DNA from: Micavibrio sp.
GTDB taxonomy: Bacteria > Pseudomonadota > Alphaproteobacteria > Micavibrionales > UBA2020
NCBI GenBank assembly: GCA_028283745.1
Contig: JAPWJZ010000009.1
Location: 124,001-188,000 of the forward strand
DNA: 64,000 nt
Reading direction: 5' to 3'
A model generated the notes under the pieces. That model was not told where the DNA came from. It worked only from the letters and a program-made list of their open reading frames with translations, and made no database searches. Within the stretch, counting starts at the first letter, position 1, and every line of letters starts with the position of its first letter. Shown here piece after piece: positions 44,843 to 53,326 of the stretch. The translations under genes were made by a program, and so were the position numbers.

Positions 44843-45176
44843 GATGAAACCTTCTGAGGTTTAAAGGGTTGCTTTTATCGTCAACTATCATACGCCGTTA
44901 GGCGTGAGTGAATAGTTAAATTACAGCCCCTTTAAACCAAGTTCCGCCCAAGGCCGCCAGTGGAAAAGCGGCGACCAAAAAAACTATCCGCGGCATCTTC
45001 CCATAAAGGTCATGGCGATATGTTATTTGCGGCAATGCAACAACGCGCTGCAGCCGGAACACAAGAGGTTGTTGCATTGGATATGAAATGGAAACGGGGC
45101 AGAAAAGCCGCGGCAATAAAAAACGGCCCGGAACGAATTCCGGGCCGTTTTTATATCCTGCGGACAGGAGAAGTAA
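44843..45176. other. Intergenic region upstream of gdh
   Basis: This is about 330 bp without a gene. It holds a 12-bp inverted repeat (CAATGCAACAAC at 45033-45044 and GTTGTTGCATTG at 45068-45079, 23-nt spacer) about 190 bp upstream of the gdh start, and the ahpC terminator at 45119-45152. The gdh promoter should lie here. Confidence 0.45.
45119..45152 (-). terminator. Terminator of ahpC
   Basis: AAAAACGGCCCGG and CCGGGCCGTTTTT form a 13-bp stem; the loop AACGAATT can pair two more bases. It lies 24 nt after the ahpC stop. Confidence 0.88.
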
Positions 45177-45722
45177 TTAGGCGGCTTTTTTGTCGAGGGT
45201 ATCGTCGCCCTTGGTCCAGTTGCACTGGCACAGTTCATCGGTTTGCAGCGCATCGAGGATACGCATGATTTCGTTCACGTTGCGGCCGACTTTCAGGTCG
45301 TTGACGGACACGTGGCGGATGATGCCGGTCGGGTCGACGATGAAGGTCGCGCGGTTGCAAACGCCAGCTTCTTCGTTAAGGATGCCGAGCGAGGTTGCGA
45401 GTTCGCGTTTAATGTCGGACAGCATCGGGAAGGGCAGCGCGTTCAGGTCTTTGTGGTTCTGGCGCCATGCGAGGTGCACGTAATCGCTGTCGGTCGACAG
45501 GCCGAGGATTTGCGCGTCGCGGTCTGCGAATTCCTTGTTCATCGCGCCGAAGGCAGCGATTTCGGTGGGGCAGACAAAGGTAAAGTCTTTCGGCCATGCG
45601 AACAGAACCAGCCATTTGCCTTTGTAGGAGGTGTTGGTCAGTTCTTTGAAGGCGGTTTTGGCATCGGAAGTGACAACGCCGGTCAGTTTGAATTCCGGAA
45701 ATTTCTGGCCGATAGTGAGCAT
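45177..45722 (-). CDS. ahpC: Peroxiredoxin AhpC (mycobacterial-type)
   Basis: This 181-aa 2-Cys peroxiredoxin reduces peroxides and peroxynitrite. The peroxidatic Cys51 is in DFTFVCPTEI; the C-terminal LQTDELCQCNWTKGD has Cys165 and Cys167, the three-cysteine pattern of AhpC proteins that use AhpD rather than AhpF as reductant. No ahpD is adjacent. AAAGGG lies about 7 nt before the ATG. It is divergent from the heparinase-like gene. Confidence 0.92.
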   Translation of the reverse strand: MLTIGQKFPEFKLTGVVTSDAKTAFKELTNTSYKGKWLVLFAWPKDFTFVCPTEIAAFGAMNKEFADRDAQILGLSTDSDYVHLAWRQNHKDLNALPFPMLSDIKRELATSLGILNEEAGVCNRATFIVDPTGIIRHVSVNDLKVGRNVNEIMRILDALQTDELCQCNWTKGDDTLDKKAA

Positions 45723-45898
45723 GGAGAACCCTTTCTTTAGGTAGACTTTATATGTACAGCCGCTGTTTTGCGCGTGAGAGGAAAATGGTGCCTGGCCTGC
45801 CTTTTGTCAAGGCTGCGGCCACCTCTTTTTCTTGCCATAACAAATAGCCACTTAAGGCTTTTATTGCAAGGGTTTTTTGCGGCATACTCAGCCCCATC

Positions 45899-48004
45899 AT
45901 GGCGCGTTTTCAAAAAGTTTATGACGATATTTTAACCGGCAGCCTGCCCGGGCTCGGGTCACGGCTGGAAGCACTGGCGGCGGGCCATCTTGGCACCTTC
46001 CGCCGCCTGCCCGCGCGGGAACTGTCGGAAACCGACTTTCTCGACACCCTGCAGCCGGGAGCCTTTGAAAATTATAGCGATTTTCTGGAGCATAGCGGCA
46101 CCACCGCCCTGCCGTGGAAGGATGTGCCGCAAGCGCTTATTCCCGCCAGAACCATCGAAAACGCCGAAGAAACGCTGCAACGCCACTTTCCCCTGCTGGA
46201 TAGTGACTTTACCTTCCCCGGCCCTATCGACTGGCATTGCGGCTTTGGCGACGGGCGTAAACACTGGTCAGACAGCCCCAATACCGCCGCCGGCGATCTG
46301 CGTCCCTGCCGGGAACTGAACCGCCACCGTTCCTTCGTCACCCTCGCCCTTGCCGCGCTGAAAACGGGCGATACCAAATACGCCCGTGCCTTTTCAGCCC
46401 TGCTGAACAGCTGGTGCGACCAGAACGCGCCGGAAAAAGGCGTGAATTATATTTACAGCATCGACCTTGGTATTCGCGGCGTTGCGTGGGTTTTCGCCAG
46501 CCGCCTGCTGCGCGGGCAGGATGGTTTTGACCGCGCAACACAAAGCCGCCTGCAGCGCAACCTTTATGCGCAGGCCCGCCATATTGCCGAATACCTTGCC
46601 TATGCCGAAGAGACCGGCCGCAACCACCGCCTGATTGGCGAAGCCGCATCCCTCGCCTACCTCGCCCTTACCTGCCCGCAATGGAAGGAAAGCGAGAAGT
46701 GGCTGAAGCAGGCACTGGGCGCGCTGTGGGCAACGTTTGACGACCAAGTCTATACCGACGGCATGCACTTTGAAGCATCTTTCGGCTATCACCTGCTGGT
46801 GACGGAATTCATGCTGCTGCTGTTCAGCGAAATGCGCCGCCAGAAACGCCCTATTCCCGCCAAGGCTTATACGCTGCTGGAAAAAATGGCCACCGCCCTG
46901 CGCCTTGCCCGCCAGCCCGACGGCGAGCTGCCCAATATCAACGACAACGACGGCAGCGTGCTGATACCGCTTGAGCTCACGACGGAGGAGCGCCTGCAGG
47001 GCATCATGGCCGCCATGGCCGCGCTCTATGAACGCCCCGATTTTAAATCCGCCACCGCCAGCGACTGGCCGCTGTATGCGCACCTGCTGCTCGGCGAAAA
47101 AGGCGCGGAAGACTTCCGCCTGCTGGCGCATTACGCCGAAGATTTTCCGGCGCTGGCCGAATTCCATGAAGCGCGCATCCACATTGTGCGCCAGCAAAAA
47201 GATTATGTGCTGTTCAAGAACAACCCGGACCCGTCACCGGAATCCGGCCATAACCATGCCGACCTTTTAAGCCTGCTGCTGTTCTTTGACGGCACGCAAG
47301 TGCTGACGGATGCCGGCACTTACCGCTATGCGGATGATAACGGCTTCCGCAACGCCCTGCGCTCCACCGCCGCGCACAACACCGTTACGGTCGATACGCA
47401 CGGCCAGTCGGAACCGCAAGGCCGCTTTATGTGGGCAACGCAATTGAAGCCGGGGCTGACCGAAGTGGTGGAGGAAGCCGATACCATTGTGATTGACGGC
47501 CAGCATGACAGTTTCGAGCGCATGGGTGTCACCCACCGCCGCATTGCCGTCTGGCTGAAAAAGCAGGAAACGCTTGTCGTCATCGACCAGATGCAGGGGC
47601 AGGATACGCATTACTTCGAACAGTTCTGGCACTTCCCGCCCGGCAGCATGATCGAGGACGCCGGCATAAAACTGTACCGCCTGACGCAAGGCGGCAAGCC
47701 TTCGGCCTTCATCCGTTTCCTTCGCGAAAAAGACAATGACGCGCATGAACTGACGGCGGGAACCGAGCGCAACAAGACCTGCAATATATCCCCCCGCTAT
47801 GGCTACGTGCTGCCCTCAACGGCCGTCAAGCACAGCTGGACAAGCACGCTTGCGAAAGGCAATTCCGCCCACCGCATCACCATCTTCAGCAAGACGGATA
47901 TTGACCCCGCCTTCGCCGAGGTCTGGCATGCGGAATTCCGCCTTTTCGGCTGGAGCATTGATTGCAACCAGACACCCGCAAAAGTGACGGTCGCGAAAGA
48001 CTAA
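45899..48004 (+). CDS. Heparinase II/III-like polysaccharide lyase family protein
   Basis: This encodes 701 aa. The N-terminal half is an alpha/alpha toroid (RELNRHRSFVTLALA near 138-152, YIYSIDLGIRGVAW, GRNHRLIGEAASLA with the NHR motif near 240). The C-terminal half is the heparinase II/III beta-sandwich (SGHNHADLLSLLLFFDG and LTDAGTYRY near 443-475). No signal peptide is visible, so it is cytoplasmic or exported another way. These enzymes cleave uronic-acid polysaccharides; in alphaproteobacteria family members are often near ubiquinone or cell-wall genes without a known substrate. No ribosome-binding site is obvious before the ATG. Confidence 0.85.
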   Translation: MARFQKVYDDILTGSLPGLGSRLEALAAGHLGTFRRLPARELSETDFLDTLQPGAFENYSDFLEHSGTTALPWKDVPQALIPARTIENAEETLQRHFPLLDSDFTFPGPIDWHCGFGDGRKHWSDSPNTAAGDLRPCRELNRHRSFVTLALAALKTGDTKYARAFSALLNSWCDQNAPEKGVNYIYSIDLGIRGVAWVFASRLLRGQDGFDRATQSRLQRNLYAQARHIAEYLAYAEETGRNHRLIGEAASLAYLALTCPQWKESEKWLKQALGALWATFDDQVYTDGMHFEASFGYHLLVTEFMLLLFSEMRRQKRPIPAKAYTLLEKMATALRLARQPDGELPNINDNDGSVLIPLELTTEERLQGIMAAMAALYERPDFKSATASDWPLYAHLLLGEKGAEDFRLLAHYAEDFPALAEFHEARIHIVRQQKDYVLFKNNPDPSPESGHNHADLLSLLLFFDGTQVLTDAGTYRYADDNGFRNALRSTAAHNTVTVDTHGQSEPQGRFMWATQLKPGLTEVVEEADTIVIDGQHDSFERMGVTHRRIAVWLKKQETLVVIDQMQGQDTHYFEQFWHFPPGSMIEDAGIKLYRLTQGGKPSAFIRFLREKDNDAHELTAGTERNKTCNISPRYGYVLPSTAVKHSWTSTLAKGNSAHRITIFSKTDIDPAFAEVWHAEFRLFGWSIDCNQTPAKVTVAKD

Positions 48005-48009
48005 TTTTT

Positions 48010-49299
48010 TTAAGAAAGCGCCTGAATAGCATCCAGTTCCGTCAGCTGGCGCATAATGGCTTTACGGGCGGGCGGCAGCGTGCCGCCAAGACGCAGCAAT
48101 AACTGGCGCGCCATTTTGGCAACCGGCGTGGTGCGGGTATAAAGCCCGACCAGCGCGTTGGTGCCAAGGTACATGGTGCGCGTGGCGGCCCGGTGGCGGC
48201 GTTCGTACTGGCGCAGCACTTCACCCGCGCCAATATCAAGGCCCAGCTTCATGGCCTTTTCAATTTCCGCCGTCAGCACTTTTGCGCCGCGCAGGCCAAA
48301 GTTAAAGCCATGCGCGGTAACGGGGTGCATGCCCACCGCGGCATCCCCCAGCAGCGCGAAGCGGCGGCTGTAAAAGCTTTGCGCGTATACGCCGATAAGC
48401 GGATAGGCATGCAGCTTTGCCGTCAGCTCCATTTTGCCAAGGCGGCGGCCAATGCGCTTTTCAATATCGCGGGCGAATTCTTCCGGCGATTGCGCCAGAA
48501 TGCTTTTGCCGTCTTCCGTTTCGGCGGTGACGACGACGGAAACGTGGCGGCGGTTGAGCGGCAGCACGGCAAGCGTACGGTCGTAAAAGAAGCATTCATA
48601 GGCGGTTTCATCATGTGCCCGTTCGTGCTTCATGCGGGTCACAATGCAAAGGCGCTTGAAGTCATGCATCGCGGCATCAATGCCCATATCGCCGCGCGAT
48701 TTTGAAAAGCGGCTGTCGGCGGCGACCAGCAGCGGCGCTTCCAGCACCGCACCGTTGGACAGCACGGCGCGGGCGCGCCGCGCGTCGGTATCCACCGCCG
48801 TCACTTCAACGCCGGTGATAAATTTGACGTTATCACACGCCTTCGCGGCGCTGTAGGCGGCGGTGCGTATAAGGTGGTTGGACACCATAAAGCCAAGGTT
48901 ATCGCGGCCCGTTTCGGCATGGTTGAAATGCAGGGGCCTTGCCCTGTCAAAGGCGGTCGCGCTATCGCCGTTCAAAACCTTCGCGTCGCGGATAAGCGAA
49001 ATATCGCGCGGCGGCAGACCATCCCACAAACCGGTATCTTCCATGATTTTTTGCGACAGGTGCGTCAGCGCAATTTCACGCCCGTCATAGGCAGGGTTTG
49101 CCAAAGCGGCTTCCGGCTGCTTTTCAATGATCGCGACGGCAAGGCCGGTTTCCGACACCATTTTCGCAAAGCTCAAACCCGCAGGCCCCGCGCCGATGAT
49201 GATGACGTCAAACGTCTGCACGGGTTTCCTGGATGCAGCCTTTTTAGGCGCAGCTTTTCTTGCAGCGGTTTTCTTCTTGGCGGTTTTTTTAACAGGCAT
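48010..49299 (-). CDS. UbiH/UbiF/UbiM-type FAD-dependent ubiquinone hydroxylase
   Basis: This encodes 429 aa. The FAD Rossmann motif VIIIGAGPAGLSFAKM is near 32-47, and GDAAVGMHPVTAHGFNFGLRGA near 323-344 is the second FAD motif; the VTAHGFN form points to UbiM rather than UbiH/F/L (HPIAGQGLN). UbiM hydroxylates the ubiquinone ring. The first 26 residues are an Ala/Lys-rich tail (KKTAKKKTAARKAAPKKAA) not normally present in the family. The ATG at 49299 is the first after a weak ribosome-binding site; an internal start cannot be excluded, but no Met occurs before the FAD motif. Confidence 0.82.
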   Translation of the reverse strand: MPVKKTAKKKTAARKAAPKKAASRKPVQTFDVIIIGAGPAGLSFAKMVSETGLAVAIIEKQPEAALANPAYDGREIALTHLSQKIMEDTGLWDGLPPRDISLIRDAKVLNGDSATAFDRARPLHFNHAETGRDNLGFMVSNHLIRTAAYSAAKACDNVKFITGVEVTAVDTDARRARAVLSNGAVLEAPLLVAADSRFSKSRGDMGIDAAMHDFKRLCIVTRMKHERAHDETAYECFFYDRTLAVLPLNRRHVSVVVTAETEDGKSILAQSPEEFARDIEKRIGRRLGKMELTAKLHAYPLIGVYAQSFYSRRFALLGDAAVGMHPVTAHGFNFGLRGAKVLTAEIEKAMKLGLDIGAGEVLRQYERRHRAATRTMYLGTNALVGLYTRTTPVAKMARQLLLRLGGTLPPARKAIMRQLTELDAIQALS

Positions 49300-49358
49300 G
49301 GTCGGGCACCTTATTTGCCATTCTGGCAGGGCTTGAAATAAGCCCGCCGTTCACAGCG

Positions 49359-49976
49359 TCAAGGCGCGGCGACGTGAACGCCGAAATCACGGGCGATTTT
49401 GTAAAGGCCGCCGCTGGAGCCCTGACCGATGGCCTTGAACTTCCAGCCCAGCGCTTCGCGCACCAGCTCGCCGAAAATCATGGAATCGTCGGTGGAGGCG
49501 TCTTCCGTCAGGTCATAGCGGGCAATTTCGTTCTGGGTGTCGGAATTGACGACGCGGATATAGGCGTTCTTGATAACGCCGAAGCTCTGCTGGCGTTCGC
49601 CCGCGTTGTGGATGGTGACGGAAAAGGCGATGCGGTCAACATCGAAGCCGACGTTTTCAAGGTCGATGTCGATCATCTCGGCATCCTGCTGTTCGCCTTC
49701 CTTGGCGCCGGTGGTGTTATCGCCGCGGTGACGGATAAGGCCGTTGTCGGTTTCAAGGTTGTTGTAAAAAATAAAATCCGTATCGCGGCGCACGCGGCCA
49801 TCGCGGTTGAGCAGGAAGGCGGAAGCGTCGATGTCAACCGGCTGGCCGTCCTTCTCCGTCGGGGCATCCCAGCCGAGGCCGATGAAAAGCTTGTGCAGAC
49901 CGGGGTCAACCTGCAGCAGGTCAACTTCCTGGCCTTTGTTCATGTGCGCGCGGTCGGTGGCAGCATCCTGTGACAT
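49359..49976 (-). CDS. TerD-family protein
   Basis: This 205-aa protein matches the TerD calcium-binding stress domain: VDPGLHKLFIGLGWDAP, DIDASAFLLNRDGRVRRDTDFIFYNN, IDIDLENVGFDVDRIAFSVTIHNA and the conserved end MIFGELVREALGWKFKAIGQG. TerD proteins act in tellurite, phage or envelope stress responses. Usually they come in ter clusters; here one stands alone. The ATG at 49976 has AAGGATG about 6 nt upstream; the ATG at 49985 is part of that site. Confidence 0.9.
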   Translation of the reverse strand: MSQDAATDRAHMNKGQEVDLLQVDPGLHKLFIGLGWDAPTEKDGQPVDIDASAFLLNRDGRVRRDTDFIFYNNLETDNGLIRHRGDNTTGAKEGEQQDAEMIDIDLENVGFDVDRIAFSVTIHNAGERQQSFGVIKNAYIRVVNSDTQNEIARYDLTEDASTDDSMIFGELVREALGWKFKAIGQGSSGGLYKIARDFGVHVAAP

Positions 49977-50011
49977 CGGGGGCATCCTTGAAAGTTAAGT
50001 CTAAAAATACG

Positions 50012-50983
50012 TTACGACTTGCGCAGCAGCTTGAGGAGGCTTTTCATATCCTCCGGCAGGTCCGCCGTCAGCGATATCTTATTTTCGCTGATTGGGTGGA
50101 TAAATTCAAGCTGCGCCGCATGCAGCGCCTGCCGCGGGAAGGCCATAAGCGCCGCGCCTGTTTTCTCGGGCGTTTTATGGAGCTTCAGGAAACGCGGTAT
50201 GGCGCTTTTGCCATAGACAGGGTCACCCACCAGCCAATGGCGGATGCTGGCCATGTGAACGCGAATCTGGTGCGTGCGGCCGGTTTGCAGGCGGCATTCA
50301 ACCAGGCTGGCATATAGCCCGAATGATTCGAGAACCTTGTAATCCGTCACCGCTTCCTTGCCGCCTTCGGTGGTGACGGTGATTTTTTTGCGGTCGTCCT
50401 TGCTGCGGATAAGGTTGCCCTCAATCCGCCCCTGCGGCGGCGTGACGTTGCCCCAGACGATGGCCTGGTACACGCGCTTCAGCTTGCGCGACGATAACTG
50501 CTCCGAAAGGCCCTTGTGCGCGGCATCGTTTTTGGCAACGGCGATAAGGCCGGATGTTTCTTTGTCCAGCCGATGCACAATGCCGGGGCGCTTGACGCCG
50601 CCAATGCCGGAAAGTTCATCCCCGCAATAGGCCAGCAGCGCGTTGACCAGCGTGCCGTCATGGTTGCCCGCCGCCGGATGCACCACCATGCCGGCGGGCT
50701 TGTTGATGACAAGCATGTCTTTATCTTCGTAGACAATTTCAAGGGCGATATGCTGCGGCTTGGGCGTGGCGTCTTCCGCGGGCGGCACGGTCAATTCAAA
50801 AACATCATCCGGCTTTACCTTGTACGAGCTGGCATCGCAGGTCGTGCCGTTGATGCGCAGGTGCCCGTCTTCAACCAGCGCCTGCAGGCGAGAGCGCGAA
50901 TATTGCGGCAGCAAAAAGGCCAATACCTTGTCGAGCCGCTGCCCCTTGTCGCTGTCCGATGCTTTGACGGTGAATGTTTCCAT
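50012..50983 (-). CDS. rluD: Ribosomal large-subunit pseudouridine synthase RluD
   Basis: This encodes 323 aa. An N-terminal S4 RNA-binding domain (RLDKVLAFLLPQYSRSRLQALVEDG, 16-40) is followed by the catalytic domain with GIVHRLDKETSGLI near 142-155, whose Asp is the nucleophile, and CRLQTGRTHQIRVHM near 235. RluD modifies helix 69 of 23S rRNA. Length and motif order fit RluD better than RluC. Its stop is 36 bp from terD, and it is divergent from the next gene. Confidence 0.92.
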   Translation of the reverse strand: METFTVKASDSDKGQRLDKVLAFLLPQYSRSRLQALVEDGHLRINGTTCDASSYKVKPDDVFELTVPPAEDATPKPQHIALEIVYEDKDMLVINKPAGMVVHPAAGNHDGTLVNALLAYCGDELSGIGGVKRPGIVHRLDKETSGLIAVAKNDAAHKGLSEQLSSRKLKRVYQAIVWGNVTPPQGRIEGNLIRSKDDRKKITVTTEGGKEAVTDYKVLESFGLYASLVECRLQTGRTHQIRVHMASIRHWLVGDPVYGKSAIPRFLKLHKTPEKTGAALMAFPRQALHAAQLEFIHPISENKISLTADLPEDMKSLLKLLRKS

Positions 50984-51019
50984 GATATAGCTTTATGGCA
51001 CAAAAAGAAGGATGATGCC

Positions 51020-51454
51020 ATGCGTGGATTAAAGGTTCTTGTCGCTGTCATGACGCTGCTGCTGGCCCTTGGCATGGGTTTACTGGTCTATGGGCTGGTC
51101 ACAAAGACCGGCCATGCCCCCGTTGCCAGCCAAACGCCCATGCCCCCTGTTATTGGCGCTACCGCTGCGCGCGCGCCGGAAACGGCCGAAACGGTCACGA
51201 CCCCCGCCGCAAACCCCCTGCCTGCCGCCACAGATACGCATGAGCTTGAGCTGCCGGCGCTTAGCAGTGTCGAGCATGTTTCCGCATGGAAAGACGGTGT
51301 TGCGCTCTACGTCGGCACGCCGACGGGTGACTATATTTACTTCGTTGACCCCGCCAGCGGCGTTTCCCCCTTGCGCGTTAAAATCAAGCGCGGGCATAAC
51401 GAAAATGCAAAAGGCGAAGCGGTAAACCCCGGTGCCATTCCGTTCGCACAGTAA
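51020..51454 (+). CDS. Membrane-anchored hypothetical protein (DUF6476-like)
   Basis: This encodes 144 aa. One membrane helix (about 5-28) is followed by a Pro/Ala/Thr-rich linker and a small beta-rich domain (WKDGVALYVGTPTGDYIYFVDPASG). Proteins of this layout commonly sit between rluD and a DUF167 gene in alphaproteobacteria. The ATG at 51020 has AGAAGGA about 7 nt upstream. It overlaps the DUF167 gene by 23 bp. Function is unknown. Confidence 0.7.
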   Translation: MRGLKVLVAVMTLLLALGMGLLVYGLVTKTGHAPVASQTPMPPVIGATAARAPETAETVTTPAANPLPAATDTHELELPALSSVEHVSAWKDGVALYVGTPTGDYIYFVDPASGVSPLRVKIKRGHNENAKGEAVNPGAIPFAQ

Positions 51455-51746
51455 GGGCGTGACCGTCGCCGTGCGGCTGACGCCATCTGCACGGCAGGCG
51501 GGTTTTCATGGCTGCATCGACATGGCAGATGGTCAAACAGCCCTTAAATTTTCCGTCACCGCCCCGCCGGAAGACGGCAAGGCGAACAAGGAGCTTATCA
51601 CCCTCCTCTCCCGCGAATGGCGCTTGCCCAAGGCCGCCTTCAGTTTATTGTCAGGCGATACCAACCGGCAGAAAGTTATTTTAATTCAAGGCGATAGCTA
51701 TAAAATCCTGGCACAGCTGCAAGATTGGCGGAACGAAGCAGGCTAA
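51432..51746 (+). CDS. DUF167 / UPF0235 (YggU) family protein
   Basis: This encodes 104 aa. VAVRLTPSARQAGFHG and VTAPPEDGKANKELITLLSREWRLPKAAFSLLSGDTNRQKVI are the DUF167 signature. It is a small soluble protein of unknown function. It overlaps the preceding gene, so the two are probably co-translated. Confidence 0.88.
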   Translation: MPFRSHSKGVTVAVRLTPSARQAGFHGCIDMADGQTALKFSVTAPPEDGKANKELITLLSREWRLPKAAFSLLSGDTNRQKVILIQGDSYKILAQLQDWRNEAG

Positions 51747-51808
51747 AGGCGCGTTGGGGATGACAACAGTCAATTCCAGCGCTTAACGCCTGAACAAAAG
51801 GTCCCGCC

Positions 51809-52402
51809 ATGAAAAAGCAAGTCCCGCCCCTGCATGACCGCAGCCTGAAAGAGCGCCTGACCGGCAAAGTCGATGCCATCGAAATTCTGACGCAAGACCA
51901 CCGCAAAGTGCAAAAATTGTTCCGCGAATTCCAGAAGCTGGTCGAGCAAGATGACGGAAATACCGTCCGCAAGGAAGAAATTGTGCGCGAAGCCTGTGCG
52001 CTGCTTACCATTCACGCCATGGTGGAGGAAGAAATTTTCTATCCTGCCGTTGCACGCGCCGTGGGCGACAACGAAATCATGAACATTGCGAAAGTGGAGC
52101 ATGACGGCTGCAATGACCTCATCGAGCAGCTCGGAAAAATGCGCGCCGGCGATGAATTTTTCGATGCGCGCTTCATTGTGCTTGGCGAAGCCATGAACCT
52201 GCACATCCGCGAGGAAGAACATGACATGTTCCCCCGCGTACACAAATCCGGCCTTGACCTTGACCTGATCGGCCGCCATATCGAAAAGCGCCAGCAGGAA
52301 TTGCTGGTAGAACGCGGCATGGATGTCGATTATATCCGCGACATCAACCTTACCAGCCCGCACGCCAAGGCGGTGCTGACGAAGGAAGGCCTGCTGCCTT
52401 AA
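51809..52402 (+). CDS. Hemerythrin HHE-domain protein
   Basis: This encodes 197 aa. Helical repeats carry the di-iron ligands: LTQDHRKVQKLFREF (His30), IHAMVEEEIFYPAV, KVEHDGCNDLI, and LHIREEEHDMFPRV. This is the hemerythrin-like HHE pattern of oxygen-, NO- or iron-handling proteins. It is soluble with no partner domain. AAAGGTCCCGCC precedes the ATG. Confidence 0.9.
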   Translation: MKKQVPPLHDRSLKERLTGKVDAIEILTQDHRKVQKLFREFQKLVEQDDGNTVRKEEIVREACALLTIHAMVEEEIFYPAVARAVGDNEIMNIAKVEHDGCNDLIEQLGKMRAGDEFFDARFIVLGEAMNLHIREEEHDMFPRVHKSGLDLDLIGRHIEKRQQELLVERGMDVDYIRDINLTSPHAKAVLTKEGLLP

Positions 52403-52455
52403 TCATAAAATTTTGCCGGTCCGCGAACCCTTCCAAGGTCTTTGCGGATTGCAAA

Positions 52456-52497
52456 AAGTACAGGCGCGTTTCACTTTTGTGGAGCGCGCCTGTACTT
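52456..52497. terminator. Bidirectional terminator between hemerythrin and TlpA-like genes
   Basis: AAGTACAGGCGCG and CGCGCCTGTACTT form a perfect 13-bp stem with a 16-nt loop, followed by ATTTT on the plus strand and AAAAA on the other flank. It lies between convergent genes. Confidence 0.75.
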
Positions 52498-52546
52498 ATT
52501 TTGGCCTGTTACAATAGCGCGCCTGTTTTGGGAGCAGGCTGCCGGG

Positions 52547-53077
52547 TTACTTAACCGCTGCCGTCACCTGCGCCAGCGCGTCACCCTTGTCCCACTCGGC
52601 GGGGCCGTTGAAGGTGTGCAGCAGCTGGCCATCCGGCCCTAATAAATAGCTGGTGGGTACGCCCGCGTAGGTCCATTTAGACGGCACTTCGCGGTCTTTA
52701 TCGACATAGGCGCTCAAGTGTTCAACGCCGTGCGCCTTCAGGAATGCCTTCACCTTCGGCAGGTCGGGCTCGATGGAGAGGGCAACGACCTGAAAGCCTT
52801 TATCCCCCAGTTTCGCCTGCAAACGGTCCAGCGACGGCAGCTCGCCGACGCAAGGCGTGCACCAGGTCGCCCAAAGGTTGACCAGAACGACCTTGCCGTT
52901 GAAATCCGTCAGCTTCGTCGCCCGGCCTTCCGCATCGTAAAAAGTGATGGCGGGAAGTGATTGAACCGGCTCGGCATTTTCCCTAACGTCGCCATTCAGC
53001 GCGAAATGGGCGATACCATAGGCCAGCAAAGCCGCGACCACGGCGATAAGGATGTAAAATTGAGTCTTTACCCGCAC
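52547..53077 (-). CDS. TlpA-like membrane-anchored thioredoxin
   Basis: This encodes 176 aa. An N-terminal membrane anchor (about 7-27) places the thioredoxin fold in the periplasm. The active site is WATWCTPC (Cys73, Cys76), with the cis-Pro in AGVPTSYLL. TlpA/ResA proteins reduce apocytochrome or copper-site cysteines. It is divergent from lptM with 60 bp between. Confidence 0.9.
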   Translation of the reverse strand: MRVKTQFYILIAVVAALLAYGIAHFALNGDVRENAEPVQSLPAITFYDAEGRATKLTDFNGKVVLVNLWATWCTPCVGELPSLDRLQAKLGDKGFQVVALSIEPDLPKVKAFLKAHGVEHLSAYVDKDREVPSKWTYAGVPTSYLLGPDGQLLHTFNGPAEWDKGDALAQVTAAVK

Positions 53078-53137
53078 GTTTCATTAACTCCACAATAAGA
53101 AAACGGACTATATAATAACCTATATAGAGGGTGCAAA

Positions 53138-53326
53138 ATGAGAATAACAGTCCTGTCTTTGCTGCTGGCCACCGGCTTGGTGTGCTGCCTTGGCCTTTCC
53201 GGCTGCGGCGTGAAGCCCCATGAAGTTGACCCGCCTGCCTCGGTCGACCCGAACAAGGATTATTTTCCGCACACCTACCCTGACCCCGCCACAGACCCAG
53301 ACCCGGAGCGTTACATTCGCCGATGA
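53138..53326 (+). CDS. lptM: LptM-like small lipoprotein
   Basis: This encodes 62 aa. A lipoprotein signal peptide ends in the lipobox LSGC (Cys23), followed by GVKPHEVDPPASVDP and a Pro/Asp-rich tail. Position directly upstream of lysA is the classic place of LptM (YifL), which assists LptD oxidative maturation in the LPS translocon. Its stop overlaps the lysA start by 4 bp (ATGA). Confidence 0.8.
   Translation: MRITVLSLLLATGLVCCLGLSGCGVKPHEVDPPASVDPNKDYFPHTYPDPATDPDPERYIRR

Noticed and set aside
39994-44857. Plus-strand frames 39994-43167 and 42836-44857 opposite NAD-GDH
   Set aside because: They are antisense shadows of the GDH coding sequence; no domains and no ribosome-binding sites.
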